Notes: generated from the letters alone by a model not told the origin. A stretch of 64,000 bases of DNA from Novosphingobium aerophilum (GCF_014230305.1 NZ_JACLAU010000001.1:186001-250000), one strand, 5' to 3'; positions 16,866 to 25,810 are shown, counted from the first letter of the stretch. A program made the numbers and translations.

Positions 16866-16977
16866 ATTTGCGTAGCAGATAATCCGCTCTCTGACGCATG
16901 TTTCGATCAAGCCCGGGGCCGTGTCAAATCCTCCGCGTCCTGACCCAGTCACGCCGGGGTGTTGCAGAATTGCGTAG
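16866..16977 (+). promoter_or_regulatory. Two TTGCGTAG motifs in divergent promoter region
   Basis: ATTTGCGTAG at 16866-16875 and AATTGCGTAG at 16968-16977, same orientation, 102 bp apart, in the 276-bp region (16830-17105) between the GMC gene (minus) and the second TonB receptor (plus). The second copy lies in a relatively AT-rich stretch close to the receptor side. Candidate operators for both transcripts. Confidence 0.5.
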
Positions 16978-17105
16978 CTTATGGACAATTCACACAGCGA
17001 AATAACTAGCAACATTGCGGTTCCTTGCGAGAAACACTAAGGACCAACGCAATCAAGGCTACGCGGCTGTCGTCAGTGACGCTTGCCCATCAGGAGAGGA
17101 AAACC

Positions 17106-19472
17106 ATGAGAACCCTGTTGAACGCCACGGCGCTTGTCACCCTGGCCTCCTTCGCCGTTCCCGCGGCTGCTCAGAACGCATCGCAGCCGGCGACCCAGGC
17201 CTCCCCGCAGGATCAGGCGGACGACGGACTCGGCGCGATCGTGGTGACCGCGCAGAAGCGGGCCGAAAACGTGCAGGACGTGCCGATCGCGATCTCGGCG
17301 GTGGGCACGGCCTATCTGGAAAGCCGCGGGGTCGATTCGATCGACAAGCTCGGCGCGATTGCCCCGAACGTGAAGATCGAACGCGCGCCCTCGTCCAAGA
17401 CGATCTCGCAGATCTCGATCCGCGGCTCGGTCACGATCAATCCGGCGATCACCTGGGAACCCGCGGTCGGGCTCTATCTGGATGGGGTCTACATCGCCAA
17501 GGCGCAGGGTTCGATCTTCGATGTCGCCGACCTTGAACGGGTCGAAGTGCTGCGCGGGCCGCAGGGCACGCTCTATGGCCGCAACGCGCTGGCCGGCGCG
17601 GTCAACCTGGTCACCAAGAAGCCCTCGGGCGAGGCCGGCGGCCTGGCCGAGGTGACCTATGGCAGCTTCAACGAAGTGAAGGTCCGCGGCGTGCTCGACC
17701 TGCCGCAGATGGGCATCCTCTCGGCCAAGGTCTCGGGCCAGTACCGCCGCCGCGACGGCCTGATCAACATTGTGCCGAACCCGGTGCCGGGCGTCCCCGC
17801 AGCCGGCGCCCCCAAGGTCTCGGAGACCGACACGATCCGCAATGGCAGCTTCATGGTCCAGCTGCGCGCGGAACTGTCCGATGCGCTGACCGCCGACTAC
17901 ACCTTCGACTATTCCGAGGCCGACCAGACCCCGCCGTTCTCGCAGCTCCTGTCGGTCAACCGCAACCGCGATCCCCGGGATATCTTCGATCCGGCCGGGC
18001 CGAGCTATGCCTTCGGCGGGGCCTTTTTCCCGCTCGACAAGTACACCAACCGCACCCGGGTGGAGACCGCTTCGATCGACGGGCAGGTCTATGAACGGTC
18101 GCGCAGCTATGGCCATGCGCTGACCCTCACCGCCGATCTGGGCGCGGCGACGCTCAAGTCGATCACCGCGTACCGCAACCTCAAGTGGTCCGACGGGCTC
18201 GACCTCGATGGTTCGCCGCTGCCGGTCGCCTACACCCAGCGCATCACCAACTACCATGCCTGGAGCGAGGAACTGCAGCTGACCGGCAACGCCTTTGCCG
18301 ACCGCCTGTCCTATGTCCTCGGCGCGTTCTATTTCGACGAGACCGCCTTCACCAACAATCCGCAGTCCTATTTCGGCGGCGGCACCGATCTGGATTCGCG
18401 CTACGGGGCGCTGACCAAGGCCTTCGCGCTCTATGCCCAGGCCGACTACAAGCTGACCGACGCGCTCAAGCTGACGCTCGGGGCCCGCTACACCCACGAG
18501 AAGAAGGACATGTCGCGCTTCTTCCGGGTCAACCGCGATGTCGCCAACGGCATCCTGACCCCGCTGGTGGTCGCCGATATCCCCTACAGCAAGGTCAACG
18601 ACGCCAAGTACAACGACTTCTCGCCCGCCGCGACGCTGAGCTACGAGATCACGCCCGAGATCAACACCTACGCGCGCTTCGCCAAGGGCTTCAAGTCGGG
18701 CGGTTTCAACGGCGAAACCAACGTGTTCGGCGCGCCGTCCGCGGCCTGCCCCTCGGGCGCGGCCGAACTGTGCAATCCCTACAAGCCGGAGAAGGTCGAC
18801 AGCTACGAGATCGGCTTCAAGACCCGCCTGCTCGACAACCGCCTGGTGCTGAACGTCGCGGCCTTCCGGGATGAGCACAAGGACATCCAGCTTTCGATCT
18901 TCACCGCCAGCACCGGCGCCGCCTCGGTCGTGCGCAATGCGGCGGCGGCGCGGATCCAGGGCCTGGAGTTCGAGGCCGTGCTGCGGCCGATCGATGCGAT
19001 CACGATCAACGGTTCGCTCGCCTTCCTCGATGCGACGTACAAGAGCTACATCGACGGTGGTGTGGACGTGTCCAAGAACCGCGCCTTCCCCCATGCGCCC
19101 AAGACCACGGCCTCGGCCGGGATCGACTGGAAGGTCATCCAGGGCGATTGGGGCAAGCTCAACATCTATGGCGATCTCAGCTACGTCTCGAAGTACTATA
19201 CCTTCCCCTATGCCCTGACCGCTCCGGCCCGATCGGACCAGGTGGCCGGGACCACCGAGTCGCCCGGCCGGACCATCGTCAACTTGCGCGCCACCGTCGG
19301 CGAGATCCCGCTCGGCGGTGCCACGGTCGACGTCTCGGCCTTCGTCCGCAACCTCACCAAGGAACGCGATCCCAGCAACTTCATCGATTTCGGCCCCGGT
19401 TTCGGTGGTCTGCTGCTGGGCTACTTCCCTGATCCCCGCACCTTCGGGGTGACGGCGGGGATCCGGTTCTGA
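17106..19472 (+). CDS. TonB-dependent outer-membrane receptor
   Basis: 788-residue receptor with a signal peptide ending AVPAAAQ (about residue 22), a TonB box/plug start IVVTAQKRAENVQDVP, plug markers RGPQGTLYGRNALAGAVN, and a C-terminal strand ending in F (TAGIRF), typical of outer-membrane barrels. Distinct from the receptor at 7562, so it may serve a different steroid or a different conjugate. ATG 17106 follows AGGAGAGGAAAACC and begins the signal peptide; an upstream ATG at 17025 is less fit. Followed by a strong terminator and then an SDR and a TIM-barrel gene in the same direction. Confidence 0.92.
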   Translation: MRTLLNATALVTLASFAVPAAAQNASQPATQASPQDQADDGLGAIVVTAQKRAENVQDVPIAISAVGTAYLESRGVDSIDKLGAIAPNVKIERAPSSKTISQISIRGSVTINPAITWEPAVGLYLDGVYIAKAQGSIFDVADLERVEVLRGPQGTLYGRNALAGAVNLVTKKPSGEAGGLAEVTYGSFNEVKVRGVLDLPQMGILSAKVSGQYRRRDGLINIVPNPVPGVPAAGAPKVSETDTIRNGSFMVQLRAELSDALTADYTFDYSEADQTPPFSQLLSVNRNRDPRDIFDPAGPSYAFGGAFFPLDKYTNRTRVETASIDGQVYERSRSYGHALTLTADLGAATLKSITAYRNLKWSDGLDLDGSPLPVAYTQRITNYHAWSEELQLTGNAFADRLSYVLGAFYFDETAFTNNPQSYFGGGTDLDSRYGALTKAFALYAQADYKLTDALKLTLGARYTHEKKDMSRFFRVNRDVANGILTPLVVADIPYSKVNDAKYNDFSPAATLSYEITPEINTYARFAKGFKSGGFNGETNVFGAPSAACPSGAAELCNPYKPEKVDSYEIGFKTRLLDNRLVLNVAAFRDEHKDIQLSIFTASTGAASVVRNAAAARIQGLEFEAVLRPIDAITINGSLAFLDATYKSYIDGGVDVSKNRAFPHAPKTTASAGIDWKVIQGDWGKLNIYGDLSYVSKYYTFPYALTAPARSDQVAGTTESPGRTIVNLRATVGEIPLGGATVDVSAFVRNLTKERDPSNFIDFGPGFGGLLLGYFPDPRTFGVTAGIRF

Positions 19473-19484
19473 TCGGCTGACCGG

Positions 19485-19523
19485 GACAGCACCGAGACCC
19501 GCGAAACCGGGCCCGGTGCTGTC
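19485..19523 (+). terminator. Rho-independent terminator after TonB receptor
   Basis: GACAGCACCG (19485-19494) pairs perfectly with CGGTGCTGTC (19514-19523), with an inner CCCG/CGGG stem in the loop, and is followed by GGTTTTT. It lies 12 bp past the receptor stop and just before the ribosome binding site of the next SDR. Confidence 0.75.
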
Positions 19524-19544
19524 GGTTTTTGCGGGAGAGAGAGA

Positions 19545-20300
19545 ATGACAGGTACAGGCGAATTCGCCGGCAAGACGGTTCTCGTCACCGGAGCTGCCTC
19601 CGGCATCGGCCGGGCCACGGCGATCCGCTTCGCCGCCGAAGGGGCCCGGGTCACCATCGGCGACCGGAACGTGGCCGGGCTGGAGGAGACCGCCGGGATG
19701 ATGGCCGGTGCCCCGATCGTCCAGCCTTATGACGCGGTCGATCCGGCCTCTTGCCGCGCCCTCGTCGCGGCCGCGGCGGGCGACGGGCTCGACGTGGTGT
19801 GCAACATCGCCGGCATTCTCAAGTGGGGGCCCTCGGAAACCTTCGCGGTCGAGGATTTCGAACTCGTCCTGAAGATCAACACCACCAGCGTCTTCGCGGT
19901 CAGCCAGGCCGCCTTGCCCCACCTGATCCGCAGCAAGGGGGTGATCGTCAACACCGCCTCGGCCGCAGGCCTGTCCGGGATTGCCTACAATGCCGCCTAC
20001 TCGGCGTCCAAGCACGCGGTGGTCGGTCTGACCAAGAGCATGGCCGTCGAATTCGCGGCCAAGGGCGTGCGCGTGAACGCGATCTGCCCCGGCCACGTCG
20101 AAACGCCGATGACCGCCCAGGTCCCGCCGATGGAGGGCGACATGGACTGGGCGCTGGTGATGCGCAACGCGCCCAAGCTGCTCGACGGGTCCTGCTCGCC
20201 CGACGATATTGCCGACCTGTTCGCCTTCCTCGCCAGCGATCGGGCCCGCAAGATCACCGGGGCCACCTTCGCCGTCGACGGCGGGCAACTGGCGGGTTGA
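19545..20300 (+). CDS. SDR family oxidoreductase
   Basis: 251-residue SDR: TGAASGIG cofactor motif, GDRN with acidic D after the second strand, CNIAG in the NNAG position, catalytic serine in TASAAG and YSASK. VDGG near the C-terminus. ATG 19545 follows GGGAGAGAGA. Lies between the TonB receptor terminator and a sugar-phosphate-isomerase-like gene 52 bp downstream. Likely a hydroxysteroid dehydrogenase by context; the position of the hydroxyl is not known. Confidence 0.84.
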   Translation: MTGTGEFAGKTVLVTGAASGIGRATAIRFAAEGARVTIGDRNVAGLEETAGMMAGAPIVQPYDAVDPASCRALVAAAAGDGLDVVCNIAGILKWGPSETFAVEDFELVLKINTTSVFAVSQAALPHLIRSKGVIVNTASAAGLSGIAYNAAYSASKHAVVGLTKSMAVEFAAKGVRVNAICPGHVETPMTAQVPPMEGDMDWALVMRNAPKLLDGSCSPDDIADLFAFLASDRARKITGATFAVDGGQLAG

Positions 20301-20352
20301 CCGGCGGGTCCGGGCCGATGAGGCTGCCGATCGTGCCCATCAGGACCGGATC

Positions 20353-21162
20353 ATGACCCGCCGCCTCGCGCTCGACCATATCACCGTCCCCGATGCCGGT
20401 CCGGTGGCGCTGGTCGAGCTTGCCGCCGCCACCGGTTGTGCCGGGATCGGGCTGTTCCTCCATCCGATGGAGGTGCTGCCGCTGATGCCGGCGTTCGAGC
20501 TGATCGGCAGCGCCCCGGCCCGGCGCGAGCTGCGCGCCGCGCTGCGCGATCGGGGCGTGACGCTCGACCTGGCCTATCCGTTCACCCTGGCCAGCCGGAC
20601 CGAGCTGGCCGGGCTCCTCCCGACGCTCGATTGCGCGGCCGAGCTGGAGGCAGAGGCGATCAACGTGCTGGTCTATGATCGCGATCCGGCGCGGCGGGCC
20701 GATCACTTCGCGGGGCTTTGCGATCTGGCCCGGGCGCGCGGGCTGAACGTCGCGGTCGAGTTCTTCCCGGCCAGCCAGGTGCCCTCGCTGGCCGCCGCGA
20801 TCGACCTGGTGGCACCCGTGGACCGGCCGGGCGAGGTCGGGATCAATGTCGACCTGCTCCACCTGATGCGCAGCCACACCACCCTGGCGCAGCTTGCTGC
20901 GGCCCCCGCCGGGACCGTGCTCTATGCCCAGGTGGCCGACGGCCCGATCGCGGCCCCGTCCGACCCCGCCGGCGAAGCGCGCGGTGCGCGTCGCCTGGTG
21001 GGGGACGGGGTCTTCGACGTGGCCGGGTTCGTCGCGGCCCTGCCCTCCGACTGCCCGATCGGCGTCGAGATTCCGCGCGACGCGCTGGTCGGGCAGGAGC
21101 CCGCGCTGACGCGGGCCAAGGCGGCGGTCGCCAGCCTGCGCGGCGCCCTGGGCGAGGGTTGA
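20353..21162 (+). CDS. Xylose-isomerase-like TIM-barrel protein
   Basis: 269-residue protein of the sugar phosphate isomerase/epimerase (AP endonuclease 2) superfamily. It has the alternating beta-alpha pattern, AINVLVYDRD on an inner strand, AVEFFPAS with the metal-binding glutamate, GINVDLLHLMRS, and GVEIP on the last strand. Family members bind a divalent metal and isomerise or epimerise hydroxyketones; a few act on non-sugar substrates. ATG 20353 starts shortly before the first strand (LALDHITVPD). It ends six bases before the converging BaiE-like gene. In this context an isomerisation or epimerisation of a steroid-derived keto-alcohol is possible but unsupported. Confidence 0.7.
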   Translation: MTRRLALDHITVPDAGPVALVELAAATGCAGIGLFLHPMEVLPLMPAFELIGSAPARRELRAALRDRGVTLDLAYPFTLASRTELAGLLPTLDCAAELEAEAINVLVYDRDPARRADHFAGLCDLARARGLNVAVEFFPASQVPSLAAAIDLVAPVDRPGEVGINVDLLHLMRSHTTLAQLAAAPAGTVLYAQVADGPIAAPSDPAGEARGARRLVGDGVFDVAGFVAALPSDCPIGVEIPRDALVGQEPALTRAKAAVASLRGALGEG

Positions 21163-21168
21163 GGCGGC

Positions 21169-21702
21169 CTACTCCTCCCAGGTGATCAGGTGGCTGATGT
21201 CGGTGCGCTCTTCCGGCTTGCGCCCGGTGGTGGCGAGGCGCGCGACGCTGGCCCGGCCGCCCATCGCGCTGAACTTGGTCAGGACCTCGATCACCCGGTC
21301 GTAATAGGTCGAGGCGATCCGCCAGATCCCGCCCTCGCGCCGATAGACGTCGGTGTAGATCGCCGTGCCGAAGGTGTGATCGTCCTTCTCCAGATCGATG
21401 AACACGTCCTCCAGGTACCAGATGCCGGTGGCGGAGTTGTCGCCGGTCACCGCGATCTCGGGCATGTGCCCGTGGTGCATGGCCAGGCAGCCCGAATGGA
21501 ACGAGTTGCACAGGAACTCGACCATCGCCTCGCGCCCCTTGAGCGAGACCTTGTAGGTGCCGCCGTTGTAAGTGCAGGCCACGTCGGCGGTGAACAGGTC
21601 GGGCAGCATGGCCCAGTCGCCGGTGTCGATCGCGCGGAAGTAGCGGTGCTTGAGGATCTTGATCTCCTCCATGTCGGACAGCTGCTGCAGCGTGAAGGGC
21701 AT
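21169..21702 (-). CDS. BaiE-like steroid 7-alpha-dehydratase (SnoaL family)
   Basis: 177-residue SnoaL-fold protein that matches the clostridial bile-acid 7-alpha-dehydratase BaiE in pattern. KHRYFRAIDTGDW provides Y21 and D26, AMHHGHMPEI provides H76, ATGIWYLEDVF matches the BaiE strand ATGRWYLED, and TYYDR supplies R136; these align with BaiE Y30, D35, H83 and R146. BaiE removes water across C6-C7 of 7-alpha-hydroxy-3-oxo-delta4 bile acids; aerobic and denitrifying bile-salt degraders use a SnoaL-type homologue called Hsh2. This strongly hints at 7-hydroxy steroids as substrates and delta4,6-dienone intermediates. Last gene of the minus-strand meta-cleavage operon, 5 bp after a SRPBCC gene. 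Confidence 0.78.
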   Translation of the reverse strand: MPFTLQQLSDMEEIKILKHRYFRAIDTGDWAMLPDLFTADVACTYNGGTYKVSLKGREAMVEFLCNSFHSGCLAMHHGHMPEIAVTGDNSATGIWYLEDVFIDLEKDDHTFGTAIYTDVYRREGGIWRIASTYYDRVIEVLTKFSAMGGRASVARLATTGRKPEERTDISHLITWEE

Positions 21703-21707
21703 GGTGG

Positions 21708-22244
21708 TCAGGCTCCGTGGTTGGTCTGGGCGGCGTGGATCGCCTCGGCCCGGGCCTTCAGCGCGCGGGCGGTGTCATCGAAGGCGCGCTTCACCCAGGG
21801 CCCGGCGAAGCGGAACACGTGGATGCCGTTGGCGCCGAGGAAGGCGTCGGTGGAGAAGTACCGGCACGACGTCTCGCCGGTCGGCTCGATCACCTGGTCG
21901 CGCCGGGCCGGGTAGGGCCAGAAGTCCGAATGCTTCATCTCCCACGAGATCAGCCGCTCGGGCACCTTGGCGCAGATGTACTCGCAATTGGGCACCAGGG
22001 TGCCCGGGACGGCGTAGTTGACCAGCGTCATGTCGACCGCGGCCCCCATGTCCAGCGTCGAGACCGCGCGGACGCAGAAGGGGTTCCATTCGGCGTAGCG
22101 CGGCATGTCGCACAGGATGTCCCAGACCACCCGCGCCGGGGCGGCGATCTCCACGGTCTCGCTGACCGTCACCGCGTCGGGGTCGAACCCCTGCACCGGG
22201 TCCTCGGCCAGGGTCGGCGCCGTTGTCATCCAGTCGAGCAGCAT
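21708..22244 (-). CDS. SRPBCC (START-like) domain protein
   Basis: 178-residue helix-grip fold protein. SETVEIAAPARVVWDILCD is the standard SRPBCC beginning, with YAEWNPF next and a long C-terminal helix (KRAFDDTARALKARAEAI). The fold makes a deep hydrophobic pocket that binds lipids or polyketides and sometimes performs cyclase/aromatase reactions. ATG 22244 has a GGAGGA ribosome site. Between an SDR (13 bp upstream) and the BaiE-like gene (5 bp downstream), so a steroid-binding or chaperoning role is plausible but unproven. Confidence 0.7.
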   Translation of the reverse strand: MLLDWMTTAPTLAEDPVQGFDPDAVTVSETVEIAAPARVVWDILCDMPRYAEWNPFCVRAVSTLDMGAAVDMTLVNYAVPGTLVPNCEYICAKVPERLISWEMKHSDFWPYPARRDQVIEPTGETSCRYFSTDAFLGANGIHVFRFAGPWVKRAFDDTARALKARAEAIHAAQTNHGA

Positions 22245-22257
22245 GGCTTGGTCCTCC

Positions 22258-23031
22258 TCAGGCCGCGACCCAGTCGCCGCCGTTGACGTCGAGCATGGCG
22301 CCGGTGATCTCCGAGGCATAGTCCGACAGCAGGAAATAGACCGCCTTGGCGCAGTCCGCGTCGGGCGGGATGTGGCCCACCGGAATCTCCGAGCCGCGCT
22401 GCGCCAGGAAGGCCGCGCCCGCCTCCGGGCCCATGGTGTCGGCGAAGCCCTGGAGGGGGGCGCCGAGCATCCAGCCCATCAGCGCGGTGTTGACCCGGAT
22501 CCCGGTCCCGGCGAACTCGATCGCGAGGTGGCGGGTCAGGTGGTTGAGCGCGCCTTTGGCCATGCCGTAGCCGCCCTCGCCGGGAAACGGCTTGCGGGTG
22601 CACAGGGTCGAGATGTTGACGATCGCGCCCGACCCTTGCGCTTTCATCGCCGGATAGACCGCCTTGCACATCCGGAGCGCCCCGGCTGCACCCACGTTGA
22701 ACGCCTGGAGCACCTGCTCCAGATCGTGCTCGATCAGCGGGCCCCAGTCGGGATGGTAGTAAGCCGAGTTGACCAGGCCGTCGATCCGTCCCCACTTGGC
22801 CAGCGCGGCGGCGGCGGCGGCCTCGCACTGGTCCTGCTGGGTCACGTCGAGCGGGACGGCGATCGCCTCGCCGCCGCTGCTGACGATGTCGTGGGCGACG
22901 GCTTCGATGGCCTCTCTCGAACGGGCGGTGACCACCACCCGGGCGCCTTCGCGCGCGGCGCCGCGGCAGGCGGCCTGGCCCATGCCGGGGCCTGCCCCGG
23001 TGACGATGACGACCTTGTCCTTGAGGATCAT
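22258..23031 (-). CDS. SDR family oxidoreductase
   Basis: 257-residue SDR with TGAGPGMG cofactor motif, TARSRE (basic R after strand 2, suggesting NADPH), VNSAYYHPD in place of NNAG, catalytic serine in ISTLC and YGMAK. VNGGDWVAA is the end. The altered NNAG segment and the GWMLGAP loop set it apart from the other SDRs in the window. Part of the minus-strand operon, 25 bp after a KstD-type flavoprotein gene. Confidence 0.82.
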   Translation of the reverse strand: MILKDKVVIVTGAGPGMGQAACRGAAREGARVVVTARSREAIEAVAHDIVSSGGEAIAVPLDVTQQDQCEAAAAAALAKWGRIDGLVNSAYYHPDWGPLIEHDLEQVLQAFNVGAAGALRMCKAVYPAMKAQGSGAIVNISTLCTRKPFPGEGGYGMAKGALNHLTRHLAIEFAGTGIRVNTALMGWMLGAPLQGFADTMGPEAGAAFLAQRGSEIPVGHIPPDADCAKAVYFLLSDYASEITGAMLDVNGGDWVAA

Positions 23032-23056
23032 GGCAGGCTCTCCCGTTGTCGGCGGC

Positions 23057-24508
23057 TCAGGCGGCCGCTTTGATGCCGGCCTGACGGCCGAAGAAGGTGC
23101 AGTCGGCCAGGCTCATGCCCGACGAGTAGCCATGGCCCCAGGCCGGCAGGCCCGAGGTGCAACGGCCGGCAGCGAACAGGCCGGGGATCGGCGTCCCGCC
23201 GTGGTCCAGCACCTCGGCATCGGCACTGGTGCGAAGCCCGCCGAGGGTGAAGAAGCTGAAGTAGCTCGCCTCGAAGTTGAGTTCGAGCGCCACGAACGGA
23301 CCCTGGTCCAGCGGGGTGAGGATCGGCGGCTGCTTGTCGAACAGCGGATCACGGCCCTCCCGCGCATGGCGGTTGTAGAGGTCCATGGTCGCGGCCAGTG
23401 TGCCGGCCGGCATCTCCAGCTCGGCCTCGACCTCGTCCCAGGTCTCGCCGGTTCCGGCGATGGACATGCGGGCGAAGTCCATCGGCTGGACGAAGTGGGC
23501 ATTGTCGAGCAGCAGGTAGACCTTGCCCCCCGGCTGGTCGACCGCGCAGCGGCTGACCCGGCCGTGGTAGCAGTCCTCGTTGATGAAGCGCTGCCCCATC
23601 ACATTGACGAAGACGCCGTAGGCATGGCTTTCCGGCATGGTCCACGGGCAGGTGGTGAAGAATTGGTCCATATGGATCGCCTCGCCGCCGACCGACTGGC
23701 CCAGCTCGATCCCGACGCCGTCGTCCTTGTCGCCAATGGGATCACGCAGCTTGAACGTCTCGGGGCAGTGCTTGCGCCGCATCGCCTCGTTGAACACGAA
23801 GCCCCCGGTGGCGAGCACCACGCCCTTGCGGGCGGAGACGAAGCGGTCGCGGTTGTCGATCCGCACCACCGCGCCGACCACCCGCGGGCCTTCGACGATC
23901 AGGGCCACCGCTCGGGCATCGGGGACGATCGTCGTGCCGAGATCGCGGGCGCGGGCCTCCAGCACGTCGACCAGCGGGCGCCCGCCGCCCCAGCCCATGT
24001 GCTGGATGACGTGGCCGCGCGGCGCCGGCCTGGCCTGCTTGTAAAAGGGGGCGGCCGCCTCGCTGCCCGACCAGATCAGGGTGGAATCATCGGTCGGTTC
24101 GATCACCTTGCCGGGCAGGTAATTGCCGCGATAGGGCACGCCCTGGTCCTTGAGCCACTGGTAATGGGCCAGCGCCTCACGCCCATAGCGTTCGCACTTG
24201 GCCTCGTCGACGCAGGGCCCGCCGGCCAGCTTGAGATAGGTGGTGAAGTCCTCGACCGTGTCGGTGAACCCGGCCGCGACCTGCGCATCGGTGCCGCCGC
24301 CGATATAGATCTCGCCCCCGGACAATGCCGAGGCGCCCCCGCTGCCCGAGCTGCGCTCGAACAGCATGACCTCGGCCCCGGCTCCGCGCGCCTCGATCGC
24401 GGCGCAGGCCCCGGTCGCGCCGAAGCCGATCACCGCCACGTCGGTCTCGAAATCCCACTGCGGGACATCAGCGGCGTTCAGCGGCCGGTACTGCGAATAG
24501 TCGCCCAT
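23057..24508 (-). CDS. KstD-like FAD-dependent oxidoreductase
   Basis: 483-residue flavoprotein of the fumarate reductase/KstD superfamily. DVAVIGFGATGACAAIEA is the FAD beta-alpha-beta, GGASALSGGEIYIGGG follows, GVVLATGGF marks the central strand and GLFAAGRCTSGLPAWG with GYSSGMSLADC closes the FAD site. It is shorter and clearly different from the KstD-type protein at 638, so the two probably desaturate different positions or act as delta4-dehydrogenase/reductase. ATG 24508 has GGAGAGG directly upstream and was preferred over ATG 24520. Belongs to the minus-strand operon with the Hsa genes. Confidence 0.8.
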   Translation of the reverse strand: MGDYSQYRPLNAADVPQWDFETDVAVIGFGATGACAAIEARGAGAEVMLFERSSGSGGASALSGGEIYIGGGTDAQVAAGFTDTVEDFTTYLKLAGGPCVDEAKCERYGREALAHYQWLKDQGVPYRGNYLPGKVIEPTDDSTLIWSGSEAAAPFYKQARPAPRGHVIQHMGWGGGRPLVDVLEARARDLGTTIVPDARAVALIVEGPRVVGAVVRIDNRDRFVSARKGVVLATGGFVFNEAMRRKHCPETFKLRDPIGDKDDGVGIELGQSVGGEAIHMDQFFTTCPWTMPESHAYGVFVNVMGQRFINEDCYHGRVSRCAVDQPGGKVYLLLDNAHFVQPMDFARMSIAGTGETWDEVEAELEMPAGTLAATMDLYNRHAREGRDPLFDKQPPILTPLDQGPFVALELNFEASYFSFFTLGGLRTSADAEVLDHGGTPIPGLFAAGRCTSGLPAWGHGYSSGMSLADCTFFGRQAGIKAAA

Positions 24509-24562
24509 AATCCTCTCCATGCGCGCCGGATTCTTGTCCGGTCCGGTCATCGTGTTCCCAAA

Positions 24563-24631
24563 CCCCGTTCGCCTCGAGCGCCGTCGAGAGGCCGCGCGCC
24601 ATGTGTCTCGACTACGCTCGACACGAACGGG
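24563..24631. repeat. REP-like inverted pair upstream of flavoprotein gene
   Basis: Two 27-nt elements face each other at 24563-24589 and 24605-24631, matching in 23 of 27 positions after reverse complement; the shared core is TCTCGACtxCGCTCG followed by CGAACGGGG. The same element occurs as a second pair at 25711-25779. Together the pairs flank the aldolase gene. REP/REPIN type, non-coding. Confidence 0.6.
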
Positions 24632-24659
24632 GGTGGATGTCGTTGTGTCTTGCCGCCGC

Positions 24660-25700
24660 TCAGCCCTCGCGCGCCTTGAGCATGTCGAGCGCGACGTCGA
24701 CGATCATGTCCTCCTGTCCGCCCACCATCTTGCGCCGGCCCAACTCGACCAGGATCGCCCGCGTGTCGATGCCATAGGTCTCGCTGGCCTTCTCGGCGTG
24801 GCGCAGGAAGCTGGAGTAGACCCCGGCATAGCCCAGGCTCAAGGTCTCGCGGTCGACCCGCACCGGGCGGTCCTGCAACGGGCGGACCAGGTCCTCGGCA
24901 GCATCCATCAGCAGGTTGACGTCGCACCCATGGTTCCAGCCCTTGCGGTCGGCGGCGGCGATGAAGACCTCGAGCGGGGCATTGCCCGCGCCCGCGCCCA
25001 TGCCGGTCAGCGAGGCGTCGATCCGCACCGCGCCGCACTGCGCGGCGACGATCGAGTTGGCGACGCCGAACGACAGGTTGTGGTGCGCGTGCATGCCGCG
25101 CTGGGTCTCGGGCTTCAGCACCCGGTCGTAGGCCTCGAACCGCGCCCGCACGCCGTCCATGTCGAGCGCGCCGCCGCTGTCGGTGACATAGACGCAGTGC
25201 GCGCCATAGCTTTCCATCAGCAGCGCCTGCTGCGCCAGGGCCTCGGGCTCGATCATGTGGCTCATCATCAGGAAGCCCGAGACGTCCATGCCCAGATCGC
25301 GGGCGATGCCGATGTGCTGCTTGGACACGTCGGCCTCGGTGCAGTGCGTCGCCACGCGGACCGAGCGCACGCCGATATCGTAAGCACGGCGCAGTTCCTC
25401 GACCGTGCCTACGCCGGGCAGGATCAGCGTCGTCAGCACGCACTTGTCGAGCACCTCGGCCACGGCCTCCAGCCATTCCCAGTCGGTGTGCGCGCCGAAG
25501 CCGTAATTGAAGCTGGCGCCCGACAGGCCGTCGCCGTGCGCCACCTCGATCGCGTCGACCCCCGACGCCTCGATGGCCGCGGCGATCGCCTTGACATGAT
25601 CGATCCCGTACATGTGGCGGATCGCGTGCATCCCGTCGCGCAGGGTGACGTCCTGCAGGTAGAGCTTGTCGCCAGCCTCGACGTTAAACTTCTCGGTCAT
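24660..25700 (-). CDS. hsaF: 4-hydroxy-2-oxovalerate aldolase family (HsaF-type)
   Basis: 346-residue DmpG/BphI/HsaF aldolase. [10 protein letters not shown] supplies the R21, D22 and H25 active-site set, [15 protein letters not shown] the two metal histidines, and [10 protein letters not shown] the family loop. It splits a 4-hydroxy-2-oxoacid (4-hydroxy-2-oxohexanoate in steroid degradation) into pyruvate and an aldehyde that is channelled to the partner dehydrogenase encoded just upstream at 25811. Metal-dependent, cytosolic. Unusually, the gene is separated from its partner by about 110 bp carrying a REP pair, and another REP pair lies after its stop. Confidence 0.9.
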   Translation of the reverse strand: MTEKFNVEAGDKLYLQDVTLRDGMHAIRHMYGIDHVKAIAAAIEASGVDAIEVAHGDGLSGASFNYGFGAHTDWEWLEAVAEVLDKCVLTTLILPGVGTVEELRRAYDIGVRSVRVATHCTEADVSKQHIGIARDLGMDVSGFLMMSHMIEPEALAQQALLMESYGAHCVYVTDSGGALDMDGVRARFEAYDRVLKPETQRGMHAHHNLSFGVANSIVAAQCGAVRIDASLTGMGAGAGNAPLEVFIAAADRKGWNHGCDVNLLMDAAEDLVRPLQDRPVRVDRETLSLGYAGVYSSFLRHAEKASETYGIDTRAILVELGRRKMVGGQEDMIVDVALDMLKAREG

Positions 25701-25710
25701 TCAATTCACT

Positions 25711-25779
25711 CCGTTCGTGTCGAGCGAAGTCGAGACACGAGGGGCGCGAACGGTTCTCGACTTCGCTCGAACCGAACGG
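25711..25779. repeat. REP-like inverted pair between hsaG and hsaF
   Basis: Elements at 25711-25735 and 25755-25779 face each other and share TCTCGACTTCGCTCGA followed by CGAACGG. Same family as the pair at 24563-24631. They fill the 110-bp gap between two genes whose products normally form one complex, and could fold into a stable hairpin in the polycistronic mRNA. Confidence 0.6.
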
Positions 25780-25810
25780 GGGAGGGTGGGGAAGGGGGTG
25801 GGGAGGGGCA

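Noticed and set aside
17073-20288. Very long antisense open frame (over 1000 codons) opposite the second TonB receptor
   Set aside because: It has no recognisable domain, is rich in R/A/G/H from complementary GC-rich codons, and overlaps two well-supported genes on the other strand.
23057-24508. Succinate dehydrogenase/fumarate reductase flavoprotein
   Set aside because: The partner iron-sulfur and membrane subunits are missing and the context is steroid genes; KstD-like is a better call.
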